A stretch of 64,000 bases of DNA from Cyprinodon diabolis (GCA_030533445.1 CM060083.1:31141666-31205665); one strand, 5' to 3'. Shown: positions 1-13,075, counted from the first letter of the stretch. A program made the numbers and translations. Notes: a model not told the origin generated them from the sequence alone.

Positions 1-3000
1 AGGGGCTACAATTTGTGCTCAGTTTGAACTTAGATCAAGCCTCAGGTCAATTCTTTATAGTAAGGTCTCATGCCGAGTAAAACTAACGGATCAAATTCCT
101 TCATTTTAAATTCAAATTTATCAACAGACCAATTGAGCTATCTCAGAAATGTTAATGATGCAAGTAAACAAAGAAAGTGGACAAATATTTTGTTCTTACT
201 AATAGGCAAATATTTTTGGCCAATATTAGCTTATTTTTGCCTGCATGTACAGGCTCATTAGTCCATTTAGCAGTCATGACTGGGGATCACTTGAATTTGT
301 GATTTGTAAATTATTTTTAATATTTCCCCTGATTTGTTGATAAATCATTTTTTTGTTGCTGTTTAAGCTGAGACTTGAGTAACATTTGTTATCGTTGTCT
401 AATTTTTGTCTCAAATGGGGGAAGGTCAAGAATATGGAAATGCAAAATAGACCTAATTCTGCAGAACTTATGTGGGAGTCGGTTAGACTGATGTCAAAAT
501 TATCACTGGCATCTTTAAAAAACCTGTGTTGGTTGATCTTGATCCTGAATGAAAGATTTATGTTGATTTCAACAGATTAGACTTATTTGGGGCTGACATG
601 GCATGAGGTAACATACAAATGCGAGACCTGAATTGTGTCACTCACAGCATTAAAATATTATAAGATTAAAAGACAACACTAAAATTATTATAAAAGTCAA
701 CTCAAAACAATCTAAGAGCATAAGGAATTAAATATTCCCTTTTTTAGTGTTGCTGTTGTTATTTTAAGTAAACACAATGAGGTTAGTTTTAAAGTCCTTA
801 ATATTTTTGTCAAAGTCTAGGTAAAAGTCATTCTCTGATATAACCACATCAAACTCCAAGTCGTAAAATGTGTGACTTAAGTCTGACTATAGTCATTAAG
901 CCCAAACCTATGTTGTCTCCCACTACTTCTTTTAATGCATTTAGTCTAACTGAGCCGTTTCTCTCTTTTTTTATATGCAGTTAAAGAATAAATATATCTT
1001 TTTGTAATATCATAGTTATCCTTTTATATTAGGTAATAACTTGTCTTCACAACACAATAGTACACATCATGATGTTGGTTTTATTTTCCTGCTTCTGATT
1101 GATACCTTAGTAAAGGTGCAATCCTTTTGGTCCCATCTGCAAGGCCAGGGCTTTAGCAAAGCGGTGCAAAAGCACAAATGTGATGAAAATCTTTTTTAGA
1201 GAGCGTAACATCATTCAAGGATCCTCTGAGTTATCTAAACAGATGGTAAGTGTGAAAGCCTGAATGCTGAAACTAAAACAAAAGCTACTTAGAACAAGAG
1301 ATGTTTTCATTGTATGCAACCAAATAAAAACCCCTTGTGTTTTGTTTTTTCAACCAAACTTGATAGCTACAATATTCAAAGTGAAAAAGAATTTTTAAAA
1401 GTTATTCTTCATTAAAATGCAGTTTAATTTCTACAGTATTTTTTGACAACTTAAAATATCTGTTTGTTTGTTTGTTTGTTTTTTTATCAGGAATACATGT
1501 TCATTTTTTTTTAGCTAACTTTATGGAATAGCCAGTACTGTAGTTGGTTATTAAGTCTATGAAAACAGTCCCAGTTGGATCAGATCTGCTAATTATGTCT
1601 TGTTTAGACTGGATCTCTTCAGGCATTTTAGTCTTAAAGTCTGTTTAGGTTTCTATTTTTTTTAATGTTTTTTTTTCCCATTGCTTACTTTTACCAGTGT
1701 TATTCTGTTCGATTTGCGTCTTTGTTTTTGATTCAGTTGTTAGTTTATTATTTTTTCTTCCCTCAGCCGCTCTATAAGTTTCACCCACAGGTCAGTTTGT
1801 GCTTGAGTTTCCTGTGTTGAGTTTGTTTCGTTGACCTCCTTTTATGAGCCCAAAGTTATTACATTCCCTTGATATTTTTATGCTTTGTGTAAACAAACTG
1901 AGCAACATTTTTGCAGGTCCCCTGCGTCTCTGTGGTTGGTCCGTGTGCTCCCTAACATGCCACATGCTGGTGTGTAATACCATTTCATAGATTTACATCC
2001 AGTTTCCTGGAAATAATGCTGCAGTTGTCCACTTATGGGCTTACAAAAGCAAGAAAATCTAGTGCTTTTTTAGTCTGGAATAAGACGGCCGAATATCAAA
2101 ACTGATATCAGATTTTGAGTGTCTGTTCTTCCTCAAGACTAACTCCTGGTGTGTGCCTGTTAATATGTATGAGCTGGAGGATTTCGTTTGCTCAAGAAGA
2201 AAGTAAAGCGAAGGGGTCATCCATATTGAAACTGACAGGCCCATTTGGAAACAATCATCAAATGTGTCATGGAAAAAACGCTACGTCATGGTGCAAAGGA
2301 CGTCAAGAGGCTGCCAGCATCAATATTGTCCCCTTAAGGCTGGCAACGGATGTCGTTTTGACAGAGCTTATATTACTGACGGCAAGACTTAGGGTCATTT
2401 TTCATTCCTTTTTTTTTTAGTAAAAGTCTGTTGTTGAAGAATGATGGAGATTTCTCACCCTAATGATCCGACATGCAACATGACTGACAACAACCGGGAC
2501 AACAGGGAGGAAGAGCATTATAAGTGTCACCTCCTCCAGATAGGAAGTTCAGGTAATTAGGAGCATTCTCCTCAAGCGAGGCCTAGTATCCTGTTTGAAG
2601 AGAGCACTGTTCTGACTCACTGATCCTGGGGACATGCAGGTCCTTCCAACATGAGGAAACCAAATTTGTTAGATTGATGTTCTATGGATCTAATCTTCTT
2701 GCTTCAACTGTTTTCCTCCTCCCTCCTGTCAAAGAGATCAATGATAAAGCTATAAACATTCCCTTGAATTCTGGCTTCTTTATCTAATCAAAAATACAGT
2801 GCCAGAAAAAGGAATTCATGCCCCATTACATTTTCCATATTTAATGTTAATATGAACCTTTAATGCATTTTTGTTAAGTTTGACTTTACACAGAATACAA
2901 AGTAATACATGGATACAAAATAAATTATAGCTTCTATAGTTTTAACAAAAAACAATCGTGTTATTACCACCCACCTTTACTGTTAAGTACCTAAATGAAA

Positions 3001-3050
3001 TACAGTGACATACAGGGGGAGGTGTGGCCCCTTTTGTGGTCCAATTGTTG
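1..3050. other. Upstream intergenic DNA, no gene seen
   Basis: No coding exon is visible on either strand. Open frames are all about 100 codons or shorter, with no recognisable domain, and composition is AT-rich with many T and A runs and a short TTTG repeat near 1460-1482. This is most likely ordinary intergenic spacer upstream of jag1. A distal regulatory element cannot be excluded from sequence alone. Confidence 0.6.
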
Positions 3051-3612
3051 CATGCCAGTGTGCCCTCTGGGAAGCCAAACAAATGCTTAGGTGCCCTCTT
3101 GGGAGCCAAACGTGTGCTAAAGTGCCCTCTCTGGAAGCTAAACATGTCCTAACGTGCCCTCTCTGGTGCCAAGATGTGTGCTAAAGTGCCCCCTTTGGAG
3201 CCAAAATGCATGCTACATGCCCTCTTTGAAGCCAAAGCACATGCTGAAGTCCCCTCTCAGGTGTCAAACACTGGGTAAATTGCCTTCTCGGGAGCCAAAA
3301 TGTGTACTTAAGTGCCTTCTTTAGAGCCAAACACATGCTTAATGCCCTCTTTGGAGCCAAGCATGTGCTAAAGTGCCCTCTCTGGAGACTTAACGTGTGC
3401 TAACCTGCCCTCTCAGGAGCCAAGATGTGTGCTAAAGTGCCCCCTTTTGAGCCAAAACGCATGCTAAATGCACCTTTGGGATCGAAAGCACGTGCAAATG
3501 TGCCCTCTCAGAAGCCAAAATACTTGGTAAAGTGCCCTCTTGGGAGCCAAAACACTTGGTAAAGTGACATTTGTGGAGACAAATATGTGCTAAAGTGCCC
3601 TCTTGGGTAGGG
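3050..3612. repeat. Minisatellite, about 31-32 bp unit, about 17 copies
   Basis: A diverged tandem array of a unit beginning GTGCCCTCT, followed by GGAGCCAAA and ending near TGTGCTAAA. Units are about 31-32 bp and many differ by a few substitutions or small indels, so the array is old rather than freshly expanded. The short open frame on the - strand across its left part comes from the repeat and is not a gene. Confidence 0.85.
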
Positions 3613-3859
3613 ATTTACCAGATTTGGGTTTCTGAAAAGGAGGACACTTTCTTTTTTCCTGGTAGGCGCTGGGCCAATGACTGGACTGGACGGGGCTTTC
3701 GAACCAAGCCATCAGCTCTGGGAGCTGGTCCCCGTCCACCGGGGTTCATTCATTTATTTTTAGTAACTTTTTATAATCTGTCCCTTGTGTGGCACAGAGG
3801 CAGAAGGCGGGAAAAAATCGATGCATAGCTGTAGCCTCTCTATACTCAGTCAGTGTGAC

Positions 3860-4520
3860 ATGGAAAAAATTAGATCGGAGATTAAAAACTCATGTGCAAC
3901 TGGGCTTTAATCAGAGAAGTAGCCAAGAGGCCCATGTCAACTTTGGAGAAGCTTCAGAGACCATCATCACTGGTGGGGGAATCTGCTAAATGTCCAGTCA
4001 ACAAATCAAACATTTATTGACGAGTGAAGAAAGAAGAAATCCATTGTTACAAAAAAGTGTATGATAGACTGAGCTTAGAAACTTTTATGCATAAAGGTAT
4101 GAAGGCTAAATAAAGACATTAACTCTGGTCAGCTGAGCTTGATCCTTTATATAAAATCAGCTATGTGTGGAACAAAAAAATTAACTTAAAGCACTTTTTA
4201 TTTCATGATGAAACCTTGTGGCAGAGAAACCTAGATGCAGGGATGTTTCAGCAGGAGAGGGAATTTAATGTCAGAGTTAATGGGATGGTTAATTAAGCTA
4301 AAGGGGCAGCCAGTGACTTGATGCTATGGTGAAAGGTTCCCTCTTTAGCACAACAGGGACAATTAAACATGAAGCCAGAGATCAAATTTGATGGACCAAC
4401 AAACATCTCATAGATCAGCAGCCATTGCTAGATCAAAGCATGTTCATTATGTGGAATGGTCCAGTCAAAGTCCAGATCTTAATAAAGAGAATCTATCATT
4501 TCTCTTTACAATCACCCCAC
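3860..4520 (+). mobile_element. Degraded Tc1-like transposase relic
   Basis: Fragments of a Tc1/mariner transposase can be read in order along the + strand. Near 3930-3990 there is text typical of the fish Tc1 N-terminal half, and near 4460-4485 the sequence encodes W-S-S-Q-S-P-D-L-N, the conserved stretch before the last catalytic acid. The frames are broken throughout, so no protein is made. The subfamily is not resolved. Confidence 0.55.
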
Positions 4521-4529
4521 TATGATAAA

Positions 4530-5560
4530 TAGGACATTTTTGTTGGACATGAATCCTCAGTGAAAGAGATCCCCCCATTCACATTTGGCCTAATCACAAG
4601 GGTCGGCTCAGCTGTATGTGACTTGATACTGTAGACCAGATGGAAATGCTGCCTAACACAGGATGATCTATCTTTCCTCTCCTCACAGGATCAAACACCC
4701 CTGGCAATTAAGGATGTGAGAGGACAACACACTGATGATCCATTCACAAGGTCTTAACCCAACACGTGTGCCTGGCCAGAGAGGTGATCCTGTAGCTTGT
4801 TGTGCTGCTGTGGATATGCACGCCTGTAGGTTACTACTATAACTCCTGTCCCACTGATATATGTTGCACCGCTTCAACATGGTAAAAAGAAGAAAAGACA
4901 CTTAGAATAAACATGACATAAATGAGTCGCCCACAGAATCACCACAGCAATTATTCACAGTTTGAACCAATGTAAATCAAAACCAAACCTCTCAACATTT
5001 AATCCTTTTTTTACCCAACATCCACAAAGCAGCTGGGCTCCCACCACACCGAGGTGCTTACCACACACAACCACACACAATCACCTCACAGAAGAGGTTT
5101 TTGACCTGCATGTAGGCCTCATTTATGAGAGAAAGCTGATACCATCTGTAGCACGTTTTGTAAGTGCAGCTCCAGTTCATACCATGTAAACATTTTTAAA
5201 GGAAAAAAAAAAAAGTAAATAGCAAAAGGAACCCCTGAGCTTTAATTGCCCACTCTAATGTGGATGTGCTGCATCGATTCACAAATTCAGCCCTAAACAT
5301 ATTAATCTCTACAGTGCTCTTGGTTCATTAATGCTTAGTCTCCGTTTTATTTATACTGTAATTCGGCTGAGACATGGATTGTGAGAAATAACAATAGAAG
5401 AACAATAGGGAAAGAGATTTTTTCAACCAAATGTTCATCTGCTGCATTAAATACAGCCTCAAAAGAAGAATCTCCCTCTCACAGGTTTCACATGATGCAA
5501 TATTTTGTCTTGAAATGCCTGTAAGTTAAGACATACAAATGTGTCACTCAGAGGAAACTG
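4530..5560. other. Intergenic spacer, nothing recognised
   Basis: No exon, RNA gene or recognisable repeat is seen. Short open frames of 72-75 codons on either strand have no domain and no splice-site context. Confidence 0.5.
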
Positions 5561-6560
5561 TGATGTACAGGTCTGGTCAGAAATGTACATACATTTATCA
5601 TGGACTTGAAAATGATCCTTTTTTGGACTTGATATGGTTTATATAAACAGTTCTGATTTTGAGGGTGGGCTGATTACTCACTGGACTGATTACACACTGG
5701 GGGTTCCAGTTTAACATGTTTGTGGCTTTCTTATACTACAAAGGATCACATTTATACACATATGCCTGAATATTTATCTTTACCCCCAATAATTGTTGGG
5801 TAAATGTCTCTTAACATATTCCAGATACCGCATGACTCTCAGTTGATTTCTGGCCCCTTATCTAGGTGAGATGTACTTAAAAAGGTGGGTTTCCTTCCAC
5901 CGGCTCAGTTTTTAAAGTATACTTCTTAAATTAAATATTAGAACTGTAACTACAGTCATTTGTTTACATTAATGTTGTTCATCACATTGTTTTTTTATCA
6001 CTGCTGCTTACCTTATCAAGGCTGTATTTTTAAAAATTAAATAGTTTAGAGAGCTGTTCTTACGAAATTTCCTTTTTTTAACACTTGTGTATACAAAATG
6101 ACAAAATAAAATCTATCTGTCTGTCTAAATGATCAATGGGGTCGAGACGGGAACCATTCCAGATTTATAGAAGCTTTTTCATAGATAGATGAAACACCCA
6201 TTTTGACAGGTTTCTACTATCGGACCTGAACTGCTGTCCTAAGAGAAAAGCCAACTGATTAAGGTGTTCAAGAACAGCCTAAGTGCTGAAAACACCTTCC
6301 TCACAGCCCCACTGTACACTGTGAAGCTAGTTTTATTTCACCAAGAACCGTAAGGGTGCCGACAACTTCAAAACTCAAGTGAAACTTGCTGCTTCCCACT
6401 GAGACTGATTTCCTTCTGGATAAATATTATAGACAGAAAATGTTTTTAAAGCTAGAAGCACTGTACCAAATATCAAGCATGGAGGTGGGAGTGTAATATT
6501 GAGGGCAGGGCTCGATGTTAACCATGGCCAGATCCCCCGGAGCAAGTAGTTTTTATTGTC
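5560..6560. repeat. Old DNA-transposon debris
   Basis: The stretch from about 5568 (GGTCTGGTCAGAAATGTACA) resembles terminal text of fish Tc1-like elements with a TTTACATACA-type end. Around 6470-6500 the text AAGCATGGAGGTGGGAGTG matches the K-H-G-G-G motif region of Tc1-like transposases. Frames are heavily broken, and boundaries and family are uncertain. Confidence 0.35.
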
Positions 6561-7362
6561 AGGAGAGTACAAATTTCATTGCATTTGCACGCCGGGCAAG
6601 TGCAATCATCGCAAAAAAAATTATTTATCACTCAAAATTACTTTAAAATCACCAACATTCACTGAAAACGACCCACAAGCGTTGCTGGCGCCATTTTTGC
6701 TGTTTTGTACAGATTCTCGCATGATTTGAAAAAGGTGTCTGATTTGAAAAAGCTGGGTTTATTTTCCGCCAGATGGCGTGATTTTTGTCCACCTAGCGGT
6801 AATTTTGATGTAGTTACCAAAACGACAAAAAAGCTAGAAAGCGCTATCATATGGCAGTTTTCTGTACAGTGATGCAGGTCATACATTAAAAAATTTTCAT
6901 TACATTTTTTTTTCTCTTAGACATTGGAGAGGTGCATTTAAATGTTATAGGGCTAACATGTCAAATTGGTGACCTGTTATGTTATTATTATTGTCTTGTT
7001 GCTGCATTTATTTTGTCAGGGAAAACTAATCCTGAGTCAGTTAAAAGTCAAGGAATTCTGAAATTATGTAAGACCTTGGAAACCCTGTATAAAATAACTA
7101 TGTATAATGATTCTTTAGAAGAGTCACATAATATTAACAGTATTATCTTCTATAAACATACCATGACTGTAAAATAAAAGTTATTCATTTGTGACATTGA
7201 CTTCTGTCTTGTGATTTATCTCAAGTTTTTAACCTGTCAAGTTTTTTTTTTAGATTTTTAACATTACAATTTATATTTTTCCAAGCACACAACAGTTTAA
7301 AGCAAAGTTTAGTTTGAAAAGAATGTGCAGGAAGGACTGAAAAGCATGTTAACATGGTAATG

Positions 7363-8586
7363 TACACTCACCGGCCACCTTATTAGGTACACCTGTCCAA
7401 CTGCTCGTTAACACTTAATTTCTAAGCAGCCAATCACATGGCGGCAACTCAGTGAATTTAGGCATGTAGACATGGTCAAGACAATCTCCTGCAGTTCAAA
7501 CCGAGCATCAGTATGGGGAAGAAAGGTGATTTGAGTGACTTTGAATGAGGCATGATTGTTGGTGCCAGAAGGGCTGGTCTAGGTATTTCAGAAACTGCTG
7601 ATCTACTGGGATTTTCACGCACAACCATCTCTAGGGTTTACAGAGAATGGTCCGAAAAAGAAAAACATCCAGTGAGCGGCAGTTCTGTGGGCGGAAATAC
7701 CTTGTTGATGCCAGAGGTCAGAGGAGAATGGCCAGACTGGTTCGAGCTGATAGAAGGGCAACAGTGACTCAAATAACCACCCATTACAACCAAGGTGGGC
7801 AGAAGAGCATCTCTGAACGCACAGTACGTCGAACTTTGAGGCAGATGGGCTATTGCAGCAGAAGACCACACCGGGTGCCACTCCTTTCAGCTAAGAACAG
7901 GAAACTGAGGCTACAATTTGCACAAGCTCATCGAAATTGGACAATAGAAGATTGGAAAAACGTTGCCTGGTCTGATGAGTCTCGATTTCTGCTGCGACAT
8001 TCGGATAGTAGGGTCAGAATTTGGCGTCTACAACATGAAAGCATGGATCCATCCTGCCTTGTATCAACGGTTCAGGCTGGTGGTGGTGGTGTCATGGTGT
8101 GGGGAATATTTTCTTGGCACTCTTTGGGCCCCTTGGTACCAATTGAGCATTGTTGCAACGCCACAGCCTACCTGAGTATTGTTGCTGACCATGTCCATCC
8201 CTTTATGACCACAATGTACCCAACTTCTGATGGCTACTTTCAGCAGGATAATGCGCCATGTCATAAAGCTGGAATCATCTCAGACTGGTTTCTTGAACAT
8301 GACAATGAGTTCACTGTACTCAAATGGCCTCCACAGTCACCAGATCTCAATCCAATAGAGCATCTTTGGGATGTGGTGGAACGGGAGATTCGCATCATGG
8401 ATGTGCAGCCGACAAATCTGCGGCAACTGTGTGATGCCATCATGTCAATATGGACCAAACTCCCTGAGGAATGCTTCCAGCACCTTGTTGAATCTATGCC
8501 ACGAAGAATTAAGGCAGTTCTGAAGGCAAAAGTGGGTCCAACCCGTTACTAGCATGGGGTACCTAATAAAGTGGCCGGTGAGTGTA
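7363..8586 (+). mobile_element. Nearly full-length Tc1/mariner-like transposon
   Basis: The element proper runs 7365-8584 (1220 bp) and is flanked by TA at 7363-7364 and 8585-8586, the expected target duplication. The terminal inverted repeats begin CACTCACCGGCCAC; the left continues CTTATTAGGTAC and the right, read inward, TTTATTAGGTAC. It carries one transposase reading region on the + strand. Ends, target site and DD34E-type transposase all place it in the Tc1/mariner superfamily. The low number of disabling changes suggests a fairly recent insertion compared with the other Tc1 relics in this window. Confidence 0.95.
7513..8552 (+). pseudogene. Tc1-like transposase, disabled by one stop and one frameshift
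   Basis: The likely original start is the ATG at 7513 (M-G-K-K-G-D-L-S-D-F-E). A TGA at 7546-7548 interrupts it and looks like a CGA to TGA decay. The frame then encodes a helix-turn-helix (from 7552, with S-E-T-A-D-L-L-G-F-S-R-T-T-I-S-R-V). Around 7650-7670, in a run of A residues, the frame must shift to continue in a 301-codon open frame (7647-8552). That frame holds the second HTH-like region (T-V-R-R-T-L-R-Q-M-G-Y), W-S-D-E-S-R-F with the first catalytic Asp, Q-Q-D-N-A-P-C-H with the second, and S-P-D-L-N-P-I-E-H-L-W-D with the Glu. The catalytic triad is intact, but without its paired DNA-binding domain the product is unlikely to transpose. Confidence 0.92.
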
Positions 8587-8589
8587 GGC

Positions 8590-10190
8590 TTAAATTCATT
8601 ATCTGACACATGCATATACACACCAGGAACCTGTATACTTAAAAAATACTGAATTACAAAAAACATTTAAAAAACAAAAATGTTTCATTGATATATATAC
8701 TAAATGAATATTAGGAACTATATTTATAAAACATTCTACTGGGCAAGTAAAAATTGTTTCTGGGCAAATGAAATGTGAAAGTCACTTGCCCGAAGGGCAC
8801 CTGGAGGGTGTATTTAACTACCATATGTACTGTTGCATTGCACAAAGTGACTACAATAAGAAGATAGGTGTACATACAAATATTTTATTTCTATCTCAGT
8901 TTAACTCTACCAAGAAGGGCAATAAAATCTTCCTTCTTTCTGCAACTATCATTCCAAGCAGAAGAGAGAAGACTTTGAATGTATACCGACAGTTCAAAAC
9001 CAATGACACCATGGCCATGATGAGTGCCGGAAAACTTCTAACTGTATACAAAATAGAATTTTACTTGACATAGAAGCTTTTCTCTGTTTTCACTCATCAT
9101 TCACAAAGTTATGAACACCATGTAGAAACAGCAAAATGTTATTTCTCTTTGTCATCTCCTTGAAGAATAGGAAGAGCCTACAAGAGTGTCTCATGTGACA
9201 TTTTGTGGTCAAGTAACCTTCATGGCTTTAAAATGTGCGTTCTTAAGCGCACCTGCACGTCATTTCCTTCTTAATGTAATTCTGAAGGGTAAACACACAA
9301 ATCCAGTCACACGGTTCTTTCTCTGTATTTCTCTGTTGAATGTTTAAACAACGTAGGGATTTATTTTGCTTGCTATGAATGAAAGAGGAAATTAACCTCT
9401 TCCTTGACTCTGCTGGCGGGTGAATGAAGGAGATGAATTAAATTTTAAAATAATAATAATAGATGTTGTAAATCATTTCATAGGAGCTTGGGTCCTGGAT
9501 TTTAATAAAAGGTAGGGGGAAGGGAGTGCACTAAGCACCTAATCCACCACATTCTTGTTGAATTCTGAATTCCTAAAGGCTTCAATGCCATGCTCTGCAA
9601 CAGAAGGGGTTGCAAAAGACTGAGGTAATTGGATTGGAATACGGCATTGATTGTCAGACAACAAAAGATATTCATCTCTCTCTTTCTGCCTCTCATGGCC
9701 TTTCAGGTTTTTTTGTCCCTGGTCTGGAATGTATTTGGTCTTTAAAGCAAAGAGAGGGCACAAGAACAGGAGAGAGGGGCCACCAGGACTGGCTCGGTCT
9801 CATCTGGAAGTCACAGCAGCCCATGTGTGAGGATGTATGAGCCACAGATCGCCCCCCCAAAAGCCCAAGGGTCATTTCTGTGATCATTACCATAATCACA
9901 TTAGGGCTGCAGGAGATTAGCACCATGGCCTCAGAGGAGAAACCAGGTCTGCGCTCCATAAGAACAAAACATCATGCTTACAGGGAGCAGTAGAAATGAT
10001 ACATTATAAATGGGAGTATTAATGGTGAAACAGAACAGTTCAAGGTTTGACCAGTGTGCCGTCCTTCATATTTGGAATTAATGCTGTCAATGCAAATACC
10101 TCCCTTAAAGTGTGATACAAAAAATAGAAATACATTTAACTTGTTCACATTTTGTCACATTACAACAGCAATCTCCGTGCATTGTGTTGA
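8590..10190. other. Intergenic spacer
   Basis: No gene is seen. The first 200 bp may belong to an older repeat into which the Tc1-like element inserted. At 10140-10185 there is a scrap (TTCACATTTTGTCACATTAC) typical of the left end of fish Tc1-like elements. The short open frames (101 codons or fewer) have no recognisable content. Confidence 0.45.
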
Positions 10191-10214
10191 TTTTTATTTA
10201 TTTTTTTAACGCAC

Positions 10215-10460
10215 AGGAGTTCGTAGATTCTCTATCACTGCTCCTCTTTAATGGAATATCCTCCCGCTGAACATTAAGAAGGTTTCTTCACTGCCAAATT
10301 TTAAAACAAGGATCAAAACTTACTTTTATTTGCTGACTTATAAAACTGTCAGGACTCAGTTGTTGTGACGTGTTTATTCAGCTTAAACAAATTCTCATTG
10401 CCTTATTTGATATTTTTATGCTGCATTTTATTCTTTTATTGTGTTTTATTATTTTTAACT
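10215..10460 (+). mobile_element. LINE fragment (C-terminal end of the reverse-transcriptase ORF)
   Basis: The + strand from about 10221 reads as a broken version of the C-terminal signature of L2/CR1/Rex-type LINE proteins: W-N-x-L-P followed by L-P-N-F-K-T-R-I-K-T-Y-F-Y. An in-frame stop lies just before the W-N. This is a dead 5'-truncated copy; the clade is not resolved. Confidence 0.55.
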
Positions 10461-11086
10461 ATGATGATTAGAATTTGAAAAGCACTATTTTTGTTATTCT
10501 AATACCACTAATGCAACATGATTGGTGATGGGAAACATGGAGGAGCTTTGAAGATTCAAAGCTCAATAGGAAGAGTGTTCAAAGTGACACCTTGTTATTT
10601 TCCATACAACATTATGGATGCATGGTAAGACTAATGCTAATGTGAGTAATAACTTAAATAAATAAATAATAAAACATTCAAGGGCGATGTACAGATACTG
10701 AGCCAACAGGTATGTTTTTGATCTGAAGCTGAAGTAAATGAAGAGAACCCATGCATGCATGCAGAGAACATGTTAAATCCAGAGAGAAAGATCAGCCGGT
10801 GATTTAAAACCAGGGCTTTCTTGCTAAATGGCAAGTAAAAGATTACAACAGACTCAGAGTAGATGGGTATGTGGGTGGAGATGAATACAAGGAAATCCTG
10901 GAAGTAAAGCTTTCAGAGACTGCAAAACTCAACAGAATGGAGTGGATGTCCGCCTTCCAGGAGGCAATATGCATGAGCACACTTGTAGCGCTTGACTGAC
11001 CTGCACATACTTAAAATAAAATGCAGAGAGAATACATCGTATTTTAGGGTTGTACTGTGATTAAAGCTTTGCCAAGCATTGTACAG

Positions 11087-11642
11087 CAGTGGTGTCCAGA
11101 GTTTTGCGCTAACGAGGCAAAATTTCCAGGTTTAAAGCAAATTTATTTCTTCTTTTTCAGTTAAACTTACAAAAAAAAAAATGTGAATTATTTTCACTAT
11201 ACCAACTCAACAACAAAATCACCTATTTGATGTTTAAAAGATAGGTAGAAAATAACTTATTATTGGAGGTCAGAAGAAGGGTTTTTGACATTTGTCTCGA
11301 TACAATTTTGATTTGCGTGTGAGCACCAAAACCATGAACTTTCTTTACATATTTTCTGTTTTTAGCCAAGTTTGATTGATAGGAATACACAATTCTGCTT
11401 TCTGTGTTGAGGTAAAAAAAAACTATTTGACAAAAACAGCAAAAAAAAAAGAAACCACTTTGTAGTGTAGCAAATATTATCCATTTAATTTGAATTTGAA
11501 GCTCTCTGGCTGATCCATCTGGCTAAAAGAATCAGGCTCATTTGCTGAAAAGCTAAATTTCTACTAGATCTACTGTCAGAGGCCACACAAACTTATCCGT
11601 AAGACCGCAAATGGTCCCTGGGCCACACTTTGGACACCCCTG
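11087..11642. mobile_element. Non-autonomous hAT-like element
   Basis: Inverted ends are CAGTGGTGTCCAGAGTTTTG on the left and, read inward from the right, CAGGGGTGTCCAAAGTGTGG. Flanking 8-mers TTGTACAG and CTGTACAC agree at 6 of 8 positions, consistent with a decayed 8-bp hAT target duplication. No transposase frame is present inside. Confidence 0.65.
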
Positions 11643-11649
11643 CTGTACA

Positions 11650-12815
11650 CTCTGTATATGTTTCCTCACTCTTTTCACCGCAGCTTTTTCCCACCCCCAT
11701 CATCATGCATACAAGCATCACCTCTGGGCAGGTCGAGGGGGCACTGAAGGCAGATTTCTGACACAACCCCCCCCACCAGACGGTCCACAGCGTCTAGACT
11801 CCGTTTCAGCATTTCCCATAAAGAAAAGAGAGTGAAAAGGAGAGAGAAAAGAAACTTACCCAAGGGTTAACATTTTTTCCAATTAACCCTAATTACCCAA
11901 AGAGAGCATTTCAATGAGGCCTGTAACCTGAGATGTCTATCAGTTCTGTGGCTGAAGCAAGCAGGGAGGAAGTAGTATCTTTCATCTTGAAGTTCAACCA
12001 CAGGAAACGTGACATTTGAATATTGACTGCAGTGATTTAAGAGTGTGGAAGTAACACTTAGAGGCTCTCCCACCTTAAGAGGGAATACAAGTGATATCGC
12101 TGCCTCCGCTTTAGATGAAACTCCGAGCCGTGGCCACTGGGCGTGCGTCCCTCTGCCACTGATGCTTCTCCTCATATGACCTTCTTGCTTTCCTGTTCCA
12201 GCAACAGTTTGGAAGCAAGCATATACCTCTACTCACTGTAGAACCCTCATAAACAGCTACAAAGTGGGATAGTGAAGCATTACATAGTTACTGATTGATT
12301 TGCTCCTCACTTTGTTATACCACAGTTTCCAAGGTTGCGTCTTTGATTTTGACCCTTTGAGTGACCTGTGTAATTGGTTCACACAAATCACTAACGACAG
12401 GGGCAGAGGGGGCTTTCCACCCCTCATATATGTGTGTGAATGGGTGGGTGCACTGCTCTAGCCACTGATCTAGTTCACAGATTACCTTCGGGAAGGGAGA
12501 CACCTGGCCACAGTTACCCTTTGACACCGACAGAAGTATTTCTGTGATCACGTTGAAATAAAATTCATGTTAAAGCTGTTAATCGGATCAGCAGGAGTTT
12601 CATTCATTCGTATCCATCCTCATGACTCTAGATATATTTCATAGTTAAACTTTCCACAGTTTCTAAAAATATTTTCTTGTCATTTTCCACCATTAAATGC
12701 AGTTTTATCTTTACTGGGATTTCATTGGTTAAAAAAAGCACAAGGTACAGCGTCATAAAGCAGGGGAAGGAATATAAAACAAGTTGTTTAAATTTTTATA
12801 TTCAAACCTTCAAGA
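11650..12815. other. Intergenic spacer
   Basis: No coding exon, RNA gene or clear repeat is seen. A 102-codon open frame on the - strand (11867-12175) has no recognisable domain and no supporting context. Confidence 0.45.
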
Positions 12816-12819
12816 GGAA

Positions 12820-13075
12820 CACTGCAAAACTGATCTAGATATAAGTAAAAATGTCTTAAATTAAGTGTATTTACCCTTAATTTGAGTAGGTGAATAAGAT
12901 GATTTGACAATAGAATAAATATTTTTACTAATATGCACTTGAAAGTAGATAATGCAATATTTTTTCTTAAATTTAAATTGTCTTGTCCCATTGGCAAAGT
13001 GTCTAACTTAACTGCTCAATGCAAGAAAAATGCATTTATTTTAAGAAAAATGAATTATTTAGATTTACATTTTTT
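12820..13075. repeat. Palindromic MITE, copy 1
   Basis: The left end is CACTGCAAAACTGATCTAGA. The right end is a degraded inverted version (TTATTTAGATTTACATTTTT). Internal text such as TTAAATTAAGTGTATTTACC and TTGGCAAAGTGTCT is shared with the copy near 14.9-15.1 kb. It is non-coding. Confidence 0.65.

Noticed and set aside
3050..3612. Possible CRISPR-like array
   Set aside because: The array is a contiguous diverged tandem repeat without unique spacers, and the DNA is vertebrate.
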